Shown here piece by piece: positions 1-5,321 of a stretch of 5,321 bases of DNA. Numbering within the stretch: position 1 is the stretch's first letter; the number at the start of each line of letters is the position of its first letter. The position numbers and the translations under genes were made by a program. The stretch spans positions 1-5,321 of the forward strand of contig JALVLD010000058.1 in NCBI GenBank assembly GCA_027033525.1, written 5' to 3'. This DNA is from Candidatus Dojkabacteria bacterium (GTDB taxonomy: Bacteria > Patescibacteriota > Dojkabacteria > GCA-002793355). The notes beneath the pieces were generated by a model. The model was not told the DNA's origin and did not search any database. It saw only the letters and a list, made by a program, of their open reading frames with translations.

Positions 1-821
1 CTTAAATTAGAAGCACGAGCCAAACGTGTTATACTATCCATTAAAATAACCACATCCATCCCCCATTCGACCATGCGTTTAGCCTTTTCTAAGGCCATCT
101 CAGCTACTTTTACATTATGCTCGGGAGGCTCATCAAAATTAGAAGCCAAAACCTCACCGCGAACAGAACGCTCCATATCAGTAACCTCTTCAGGCCGCTC
201 TCCTACCAATACAACCATTAAATACACATCAGGCTGATTCGTAGTTATACCATTAGCTATATCTTTAAGTAACCAGGTCTTCCCTGCCTTTGGCGGAGAA
301 ACTATCATACCTCGTTGTCCATAACCAATTGGTGCTAACAAATCTATTATGCGTGTAGATAAAATATCGGAAGTGGTTTCTAACTTCAATTGCTTATTGG
401 GGAATATAGGAGTCTTCTTATAAAAAGGCTTACGCTTAGGGGCTTCTGTTGCATAATGACCACCCACAAAATCCACCTTTAACATACTTCTATACTTTTC
501 AGTATCCTTGGATTTACGTGCAACACCTTCTAAAACATCCCCGCTTCGCAAGCCGAACTTTTGTATCTGAGTTCCAGACACATATACATCGTTAGGGCTA
601 GCAATTAATCCATCTACCCTTAAAAAACCATGATTGCCACCATTAACAACCTCCAAAACACCTTTTACATACTCATAACCATCGGCCTCTGCTGATTTCT
701 TTAAAATTTCCCTAATCAGGTCTTGTTTATCTAGTTTAGCTGCACCAGAAATTTCATATTCTTTAGCTAATTTTCTTAATTGCGTGACCTGTGCTTTTTC
801 TAGTTTACTAACTGTTAACAT
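1..821 (-). CDS. rho: Transcription termination factor Rho, N-terminal 273 residues (3' end outside window)
   Basis: Rho is a hexameric RNA-dependent ATPase and helicase that binds nascent RNA and releases RNA polymerase. Translation from the ATG at 821-819 stays open to the window edge. Seen in order: a helical Rho N-domain (about 1-45, starting MLTVSKLEKAQVTQLRKLA); a cold-shock-like RNA-binding domain (about 50-120, with VLEVV, GFLR, SPNDVYVS and KFGLRSGD); a short linker; and the ATPase core with Walker A SPPKAGKT (175-182), GERPEEVTDM (207-216), GEVLASNFDEP (222-232) and Walker B VVILMDSITRLARA (257-270). The last E. coli-like positions seen are D262 and S263. The Q loop, R loop and arginine finger lie beyond the edge. 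There is no large insertion before the core, so this is the short, E. coli-like architecture. The frame upstream of this ATG holds no other ATG before a stop, which supports the start. No Shine-Dalgarno sequence precedes it. The gene is preceded by a terminated RNA gene and its own promoter. Confidence 0.97.
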   Translation of the reverse strand, partial: MLTVSKLEKAQVTQLRKLAKEYEISGAAKLDKQDLIREILKKSAEADGYEYVKGVLEVVNGGNHGFLRVDGLIASPNDVYVSGTQIQKFGLRSGDVLEGVARKSKDTEKYRSMLKVDFVGGHYATEAPKRKPFYKKTPIFPNKQLKLETTSDILSTRIIDLLAPIGYGQRGMIVSPPKAGKTWLLKDIANGITTNQPDVYLMVVLVGERPEEVTDMERSVRGEVLASNFDEPPEHNVKVAEMALEKAKRMVEWGMDVVILMDSITRLARASNL

Positions 822-892
822 AAAGGAAAATACCAGTTTAGATAAAAAGGAGCATAACGGATAAGTCTGGATGCAAACTTCCCAAGCTCATT

Positions 893-901
893 ATTATATC
901 A
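893..901 (-). promoter_or_regulatory. Probable rho promoter, extended -10
   Basis: The minus strand reads TGA-TATAAT, a perfect -10 with the TGN extension, just downstream of an AT-rich stretch (901-915). At 17-base spacing the -35 position (916-921) reads AGGTCG and is not consensus-like, as expected for an extended -10 promoter. Transcription would start near 886, giving a leader of about 65 bases before the rho ATG at 821. It lies downstream of the terminator at 954-988, so rho need not depend on read-through. Confidence 0.6.
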
Positions 902-953
902 AAAATTTTAATTTGCGACCTTTGTGAATATCTAAATTTGGCTAAAACTATCT

Positions 954-988
954 AAAAAAAGGGACCGGCACTGCCCCTAACCGATCCC
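954..988 (-). terminator. Intrinsic (Rho-independent) terminator of the RNA gene
   Basis: On the minus strand GGGATCGG (988-981) pairs with CCGGTCCC (968-961), giving 8 bp with one U.G wobble and a 12-base loop. Seven consecutive T residues follow at once (960-954). On the plus strand the same element would have an A.C mismatch and no trailing T run, so the direction is clear. It ends the transcript from the two upstream promoters and could also stop radA read-through before rho. No other terminator is visible after the radA stop. Confidence 0.9.
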
Positions 989-1044
989 CTATAGCTACAG
1001 ACCTTTGCTAGATCTGCACATATAGGGGAAGGCTTACTTAAGCC

Positions 1045-1144
1045 TCTGTGCCTTGAGTCCAGAGGAAGACTCCAGACCCAGGGCACAGATTCCTAAAGGG
1101 CCTCTGCCATGGACCCAGATCAAACTCCGGATCCAGGGTAGAAG
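1045..1144 (-). repeat. Two diverged tandem copies of one long hairpin
   Basis: Copy I (1144-1101) and copy II (1089-1045) share one layout: 8 outer positions, a 1x1 mismatch beginning with C, then a 10-11 bp inner helix starting UGG and a small loop. Shared sequence blocks include CCCTGG at the start of the inner helix, GGAGT at the loop and GAGGC at the end. Differences are mostly pair-preserving: A-U against G-C, C-G against G-C, and C-G against U-A double changes, plus several single changes between Watson-Crick and G.U pairs. This looks like an old duplication maintained by selection on structure. Confidence 0.75.
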
Positions 1145-1160
1145 CTCTTTGCTCTGCCTA

Positions 1161-1190
1161 ATTTTACTATACCTCGAGTTATTCTGTCAA
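1161..1190 (-). promoter_or_regulatory. Promoter P2 of the RNA gene
   Basis: The minus strand shows a perfect -35 TTGACA (1190-1185), an 18-base spacer and the -10 TAAAAT (1166-1161; 5 of 6 consensus). Start of transcription is predicted at 1153-1155, a few bases before the first hairpin. The position relative to the folded segment and the terminator makes this the likely main promoter of the 200-nt RNA. Confidence 0.75.
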
Positions 1191-1233
1191 GAGGCATATA
1201 TCCTATATACCTTTGGCGGCACAACCTATAACA

Positions 1234-1262
1234 AGTATATACACAGCCGACACAGTTGTCAA
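1234..1262 (-). promoter_or_regulatory. Promoter P1, upstream tandem promoter of the RNA gene
   Basis: The minus strand shows a perfect -35 TTGACA (1262-1257), the optimal 17-base spacer and the -10 TATACT (1239-1234; 5 of 6). A start near 1227 would add about 73 bases to the 5' end of the RNA. The spacer holds the direct repeat CTGTGT-CGG-CTGTGT. P1 lies 72 bases upstream of P2; tandem strong promoters are typical of abundant stable RNAs. Confidence 0.75.
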
Positions 1263-1364
1263 GTTACCATTTAGTCCGAGCAAGTAACGCCCGCCGCGCC
1301 ACTCCAATTAAACTTTATTCGCGTGAGGGGTTAATCGCATATGAATGTTACGCATTGTGGAACA
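1263..1364. other. Gap between the radA stop and promoter P1: no gene seen
   Basis: No tRNA-like T-loop, no plausible reading frame and no intrinsic terminator are visible here. It contains a locally GC-rich patch (about 1288-1304), unlike the AT-rich surroundings, and a weak 5-base inverted repeat GTTAC/GTAAC (1263-1267 and 1284-1288) abutting the P1 -35. It may hold the radA 3' untranslated region and upstream promoter contacts. This is inference only. Confidence 0.4.
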
Positions 1365-2672
1365 CTAGACCAACCCTCTGACATGCTTTAACTCTCTGTA
1401 TGTTACAATATTAGAAAAACCATGTTTTTTAGCTTCTTTTATACGTGCATCTAATGCCAATGTTGGTTTTACATTTCCTAACAAATCAACTTCTCCAATA
1501 AAAGCAGTATTCTTAAATGTTTTTTTAGTTAAAAAAGATACGATAGCAGCCACTAATGCTAGATCTACCCCAGCATCCTTGAGGTTTAAACCACCTAACA
1601 CTTTTACAAATAAATCCTTATAAAATAAATTTAGCTTAGGGATACGTCTGTTAATAACTGCACTTAAAACCTCAACTTTACTTTTACTAACTCCTTCTAC
1701 TACTCTACGAGGCATAGCTAAATTTGAATCATTCACCAAAGCCTGGACTTGGACAATCAAGGGCCTATTCCCCAACATAATGACCCCGAAAGCTGCACCA
1801 GGTTCTAAATTTACCCTATCATCTACATATATTGCGAGTGCATTTTGATAATCAACAAAACCACTCTGACTCATCTTTAAAAAACCAATATCCCCAACCT
1901 CTCCGAATCTATTCTTAACTGCCCTAATGATTCGAGCTTCAGAAACCACAAAATGCTCTAAATAAATAACAGTATCTACAATATGCTCGACGGTTTTAGG
2001 GCCTGCGACCATCCCACTTTTAGTTACTTGCCCAATCAAAAAGGTTCCTACTTTATGTGTCTTGGCAAAATTCGTAATTAATGATACCACTGCTTTTGTT
2101 TGTGACATTCCCCCAGCTAGGCCTTCTATTTTAGGCCATACAAACGCCTGAATAGAGTCAAAAACAACGAAATCAAAGGTTCGTAATTCTGGCAATTCTA
2201 AAACTGATTCTAAGTTTAATTCGGAGACAATATACAAATTTTCAGGCACCTTTTTAATAATACGCTTTAATCTTAAAAAAACCTGATTCTCTGACTCTTC
2301 GGCAGAAATATATAGAACTTTTTTACCTTTTGCAGCCATATTTACAAGTACCTGCAACAACAATGTAGACTTCCCAACTCCTGGCTCACCGCCTAATAAT
2401 GTCACAGCACCAGGCAAAGCCCCACCTCCTAAAATTCTATCGAGTTCGTTAAACCCAGTTCTTATACGAACCTTTTGAGCTAAACCTACTGGAGGCTTTT
2501 TTGCATTAAATAATACAACGGAATGAAACGATTGTTCTTTCTTATTTTTTTTAGTTAGATTTTTTTGCAAAACAGATTCGTTGACTTCTTCTAAAGTTCC
2601 CCAACCTCCACAATTAGGGCATTTACCACTCCATTTTGAAGCCACAAAACCGCAACTACTACACTTAAACAT
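1365..2672 (-). CDS. radA: DNA repair protein RadA (Sms), branch-migration ATPase
   Basis: RadA is a RecA-like, DnaB-like helicase that drives D-loop extension and branch migration during recombinational repair in the cytoplasm. The 435-residue product shows, in order: an N-terminal C4 zinc finger with C4, C7, C18 and C21; a RecA-type ATPase with Walker A GGEPGVGKST (94-103), SAEES (123-127) and Walker B VVFDSIQ (169-175); the RadA signature KNRFG (253-257); and a C-terminal Lon-protease-like domain (about 275-430, with GVDLALVAAI and FIGEVDLLGN). As in the family, that domain is structural. The length is slightly below the roughly 450-460 of E. coli or B. subtilis RadA, mainly through short termini. 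The start lies 2 bases after the clpC TAA and directly opens the zinc finger, so it is secure. Only a weak GTGGA lies upstream, so translation is probably coupled to clpC. The stop is TAG. Gene linkage clpC-radA matches the Firmicutes order. Confidence 0.97.
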   Translation of the reverse strand: MFKCSSCGFVASKWSGKCPNCGGWGTLEEVNESVLQKNLTKKNKKEQSFHSVVLFNAKKPPVGLAQKVRIRTGFNELDRILGGGALPGAVTLLGGEPGVGKSTLLLQVLVNMAAKGKKVLYISAEESENQVFLRLKRIIKKVPENLYIVSELNLESVLELPELRTFDFVVFDSIQAFVWPKIEGLAGGMSQTKAVVSLITNFAKTHKVGTFLIGQVTKSGMVAGPKTVEHIVDTVIYLEHFVVSEARIIRAVKNRFGEVGDIGFLKMSQSGFVDYQNALAIYVDDRVNLEPGAAFGVIMLGNRPLIVQVQALVNDSNLAMPRRVVEGVSKSKVEVLSAVINRRIPKLNLFYKDLFVKVLGGLNLKDAGVDLALVAAIVSFLTKKTFKNTAFIGEVDLLGNVKPTLALDARIKEAKKHGFSNIVTYRELKHVRGLV

Positions 2673-2674
2673 CT

Positions 2675-5257
2675 TTATTCCACTTTACTTATAAACAAAG
2701 TCTTTTTACGTGCATTATAATCAATTGTAAAAACCTTGGGGTGAGCCACCTTAAGCCGTGAATACAATTCGTGATGAGAAAGTAAATAATCTGCCAGTAA
2801 ATTCTCCACACTATGTTGTAACTCTCGCCGCAACGGTCTTGCCCCGTATTCTTGATTAAACCCCTTCTTTAAAACAAATCGTTTGGCTTTAACAGTTAAG
2901 GTCACTCTAACACCGATTGAAACCAATCGTTCATTTAGTTCATTTAACAAAATTTCTAAAATTTGTTTGCCATCGTCTAAAGTTAAAGTCCTAAAAATTA
3001 TTATATCGTCCAGCCTATTAAGCAGCTCTGGCCTTATTTTCTTTTTTAGCTCAGCTAATAACTCTATACGCATACTCTCATAGGCTTGACTTAAATCGCG
3101 AGTAGATACACTTTCTCTGTAAAAACCTAAAACTTTATCTTCAAAAATTTTCTCAGCCCCAATATTAGACGTCAAAACAATAATTGTATTTGCAAAACTA
3201 ACTGTTTCACCACGTGAATCGGTTAAATGTCCTTCTTCTAATATTTGCAACAAAATATTAAGCACTGGATCCGCAGCTTTTTCGATCTCATCAAATAGTA
3301 CGACACTATGCGGCTGCTCTTTTATCTTGTTTGTTAAAATTCCTCCTTGCTGGAAACCCACATATCCGGGCGGTGCACCAATCAATTTAGATACACTATG
3401 CCCCTCCATTAACTCACTCATATCTATTTGAATCAAATGCTTTTTATCATCTCCAAACAAATTTCTTGCTAAAGCCTTAGCCAACTCAGTTTTCCCCACA
3501 CCTGTTGGGCCTAAAAATAAAAATGTTGCCCATGGCCTATTACGAGAGACTATACCAAGTCTTCCACGTTTTACCGCATATGCAACTTTTTTTATAGCTT
3601 CTTGTTGACTTACAATGTGTTTTTTAAGACTATCTTCTAGATGCAAAAGCATTGAAGTCTCATCAGAGCTTAATGTTTCTACAGGAATACCTGTTAACTT
3701 AGCAATATGCATACGAACATCATTAATATTGATAACCACAGCCCGCTTTGATTCTTTATTAAATTCACTTACCGCTGCTCTTAACTTACGCTTTAATTGC
3801 TCCTGAACCCCACGTGCTTGGTGCGCCTCTTCGTATTGACCTAAATCTACAAACCGCTGTTTTGCATTTTCAACTTGTGCTATTTTTTGTTCTAAAAGTC
3901 CTAAATTTTTAAATCTTGATTGTTTTGTAAATACTTTCTGACTAAACAACTCCCCTAAAAATCTTACTGCCTTATCGGGAAAATGTAGAGTCGGCAAATA
4001 CTCATCTAATAAATTAATTGCTACATTAAGTGCTTTCTTTTGGACGCGGATAGGAAAAAACTCAGAAAATTTTTGCAAATACATTTTCATTATAGCCAAC
4101 ACCTCGGTTTCGGCTGGCTCTGTAACTCTTATAACCTTAAACAATCTCATAAACTCAGGATCCTGCCCTGCAACTAATTCATATTCAGCGTTCGACATCG
4201 TTGCAATAATCTTTATGCTTCGAGTCTCTATAAGCTTTTTTATACTTGGCCGCATATTCATCCCACCACGTATAACAGGACTTACCAAATACTGAAAATC
4301 ATCAAAAAACAATACTACATTCCCTAAACCACTTGCATCCGACAAAATACCCATGACGCTTTTCTCCACATCTGTTGGGAATTTTGCAGTTGCAATAATT
4401 TTAGGTAAATTAATAGAAAGTACAGTAGCATTATGCAAGGCAATTGGCGCATCTGCTTGTTTTAGATGTTTAGCTACAGAGTAAGCAATAAAGGTTTTCC
4501 CCACTCCAGATGGCCCTACAAGTAACACGCTATTATTTATCGGATCAATAAGACCTTTTATTACCTCTTGCACATACTTATTCCTATCGTACAAAACGCC
4601 AAGCGTATTTTTACTAAACCACCTATTTATGTCGTATGTAAAATCTTTGACATAGCTGCCGCTATTTTTAGTTTCCCCAACGCCAAGAAGTGGCGTAAAT
4701 GTACTTGGATTTTCGTTAGTCTGTTTAACACTATCGCGAAGCATTGGCAGTTGAGTTAGAGTAAGTATATTAGAAATGAAACCATCCACGTCAGGGATTC
4801 GCTCCAAATAGGGCTTAAGTAAACTACTATTGGATGTAGTCCCCCAAACTATTAGAGATATTAGTAAATGTTCGGTCCCTATGTATCTAGATTTAATTTT
4901 GCTAGCTAAACGGGCAGCTTCTAACAAAATTTCTTTTGTATCATGTGCTAAAATAATATCTTGATAAGATTTCCTATCTACTCCTTCTAATTTTTTAACA
5001 AGGCTTTCAGGATTAACACCCAGTAAACGTCTAGCCTCTTCTAATCCTTTATACCCTAATTTATTCGTTAAAATTTGATAAGCTGCAGTACCGCCTGTTA
5101 AAAAAAGTGCGGCCAACAACTGTCTTACCCCAACAGTTTTCCTATTTGTAATAATAGCAATCTTAGATGCATTTACCAAAACCTTCACTAAATTTTCGGA
5201 TAAATACTTACCAAGATCGTTTTTATTACGCAAAGTTTTATCTGCAATCTTTAACAT
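2675..5257 (-). CDS. clpC: ClpC-like AAA+ unfoldase with a degenerate first ATPase domain
   Basis: Clp/Hsp100 unfoldases form hexamers that thread proteins into ClpP or remodel them. The 860 residues show: two Clp_N repeats (about 15-85 and 95-165); AAA domain D1 (about 215-440) with Walker A GPSGVGKT (248-255); a short coiled-coil middle segment with a UVR-like motif (about 452-495), as in ClpC rather than the long ClpB type; and domain D2 (about 530-860). D2 is canonical: Walker A GPTGVGKT (583-590), pore loop GYVG (631-634), Walker B VVLFDE (652-657), sensor 1 LTSN (695-698), arginine finger in RPELLNR (R748) and sensor 2 GARPLRR (805-811). LGF at 710-712 sits where ClpP-binding loops occur. 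D1 is odd: Walker B reads FFDD, with Asp for the catalytic Glu, and the usual RRF arginine-finger site reads RLF (371-373). ClpC is the best call; an orphan remodeler is the alternative. The ATG follows a -10 box by 5 bases, suggesting a leaderless message. The gene opens the operon with radA. Confidence 0.93.
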   Translation of the reverse strand: MLKIADKTLRNKNDLGKYLSENLVKVLVNASKIAIITNRKTVGVRQLLAALFLTGGTAAYQILTNKLGYKGLEEARRLLGVNPESLVKKLEGVDRKSYQDIILAHDTKEILLEAARLASKIKSRYIGTEHLLISLIVWGTTSNSSLLKPYLERIPDVDGFISNILTLTQLPMLRDSVKQTNENPSTFTPLLGVGETKNSGSYVKDFTYDINRWFSKNTLGVLYDRNKYVQEVIKGLIDPINNSVLLVGPSGVGKTFIAYSVAKHLKQADAPIALHNATVLSINLPKIIATAKFPTDVEKSVMGILSDASGLGNVVLFFDDFQYLVSPVIRGGMNMRPSIKKLIETRSIKIIATMSNAEYELVAGQDPEFMRLFKVIRVTEPAETEVLAIMKMYLQKFSEFFPIRVQKKALNVAINLLDEYLPTLHFPDKAVRFLGELFSQKVFTKQSRFKNLGLLEQKIAQVENAKQRFVDLGQYEEAHQARGVQEQLKRKLRAAVSEFNKESKRAVVININDVRMHIAKLTGIPVETLSSDETSMLLHLEDSLKKHIVSQQEAIKKVAYAVKRGRLGIVSRNRPWATFLFLGPTGVGKTELAKALARNLFGDDKKHLIQIDMSELMEGHSVSKLIGAPPGYVGFQQGGILTNKIKEQPHSVVLFDEIEKAADPVLNILLQILEEGHLTDSRGETVSFANTIIVLTSNIGAEKIFEDKVLGFYRESVSTRDLSQAYESMRIELLAELKKKIRPELLNRLDDIIIFRTLTLDDGKQILEILLNELNERLVSIGVRVTLTVKAKRFVLKKGFNQEYGARPLRRELQHSVENLLADYLLSHHELYSRLKVAHPKVFTIDYNARKKTLFISKVE

Positions 5258-5262
5258 AAAAT

Positions 5263-5271
5263 ATTATAGCA
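5263..5271 (-). promoter_or_regulatory. Extended -10 promoter of the clpC-radA operon, probably leaderless
   Basis: The minus strand reads TGC-TATAAT (5271-5263), a perfect extended -10. The clpC ATG begins at 5257, only 5 bases after the box, so transcription should begin at or within a base of the A of the start codon. No good -35 is present at 16-18 base spacing. No CtsR heptamer repeat or CIRCE element is visible in the 64 upstream bases available. Confidence 0.65.
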
Positions 5272-5321
5272 TATAAGTTTTAGCAATTAAGAAGAATGAT
5301 TGTTAGAAATAAAGGGAAATA

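Larger units (their letters stand above)
954..1154 (-). ncRNA. Structured noncoding RNA of about 200 nt, class not recognised
   Basis: The segment lies between a sigma70-type promoter (-35 at 1190-1185, -10 at 1166-1161) and a strong intrinsic terminator, with a predicted start near 1154. It folds almost completely into hairpins. Hairpin I (1144-1101, extendable to 1150-1095) and hairpin II (1089-1045) are homologous. A short hairpin III (AGGCTT/AAGCCT, 1045-1030) has an AAGU loop. Hairpin IV (1028-986) has 8 bp, a 2x2 mismatch, 8 more pairs and the loop UAGCAAA. The terminator hairpin follows. At least eight helix positions are G.U when read as minus-strand RNA and would be A.C on the other strand, so it is transcribed toward rho. 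I found no convincing minus-strand reading frame in it. It lacks the SRP apical motif, the tmRNA tag and T-arm, the RNase P conserved regions, and a 6S-like single long rod. A longer form from near 1227 is possible. Function is unknown; the existence of an RNA is well supported, its exact ends less so. Confidence 0.8.

Noticed and set aside
838..891. 17-codon minus-strand frame just before rho (possible leader peptide)
   Set aside because: Its ATG is 1 base from the rho -10 box and so upstream of the predicted transcription start; no binding site and no regulatory codon run.
1045..1144. CsrA/RsmA sponge RNA based on GGA in the hairpin tips
   Set aside because: GGA occurs mostly base-paired near the tip rather than in the usual AGGA loop, and there is no sign of CsrA in the window; only two copies.
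954..1154. Identity as RNase P, SRP, tmRNA or 6S RNA
   Set aside because: A plus-strand GAGGAAGACTCC resembles the RNase P GAGGAAAGTCC box, but it is on the wrong strand and other conserved regions are missing. No SRP tip, tmRNA tag or T-arm, or 6S long rod with central bubble was found.
1053..1274. Plus-strand 73-residue open frame starting with TTG
   Set aside because: It lies antisense to the RNA gene and both promoters, has no ribosome binding site and a low-quality composition; better explained as a chance frame in the hairpin region.
1268..1364. tRNA gene in the GC-rich patch
   Set aside because: No T-loop (TTCRA) consensus and no cloverleaf pairing on either strand.
2883..4759. Three plus-strand frames of 63-66 residues
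   Set aside because: All lie antisense inside the well-conserved clpC coding sequence, with no family resemblance.
1..5321. CRISPR array, insertion sequence or phage genes
   Set aside because: No regularly spaced repeats, transposase or terminal inverted repeats; all genes are housekeeping.

Overview
This is an AT-rich bacterial chromosomal window with every recognisable gene on the minus strand. Read in the direction of transcription, the order is clpC-like AAA+ unfoldase (5257-2675), radA (2672-1365), a roughly 540-base gene-poor gap, then rho (from 821, running off the left edge). The standard genetic code fits: clpC ends in TAA, radA in TAG, and there are no in-frame TGA codons. The clpC-radA pairing echoes the Firmicutes ctsR-mcsA-mcsB-clpC-radA order, but ctsR and mcs genes are absent here. 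None of the three starts has a recognisable Shine-Dalgarno sequence, and the ClpC first ATPase domain is degenerate. Together with compact, AT-rich genes this suggests an uncultured, reduced-genome lineage (Patescibacteria/CPR-like is my best guess), but the phylum cannot be fixed from this window alone.

The clpC-radA block looks like one operon. An extended -10 element (TGC-TATAAT) lies 5 bases before the clpC ATG, so the transcript should be practically leaderless, and radA starts 2 bases after the clpC stop. ClpC would unfold proteins, probably for ClpP because an LGF loop is present. RadA is a branch-migration helicase used in recombinational repair. Rho is the transcription termination helicase and has its own extended -10 promoter.

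The most interesting part is the gap between radA and rho. On the minus strand it holds two tandem sigma70-type promoters (TTGACA-17-TATACT and TTGACA-18-TAAAAT), then about 200 bases that fold almost end to end into hairpins, then a strong intrinsic terminator with seven U residues. Two neighbouring hairpins are diverged copies of one another whose differences are largely compensatory. Many pairs are G.U on the minus strand and would be A.C on the plus strand, which fixes the polarity. This is the signature of an independently transcribed structured noncoding RNA. I could not match it to 6S, SRP, tmRNA or RNase P RNA by their conserved motifs, so it is a candidate undescribed RNA.
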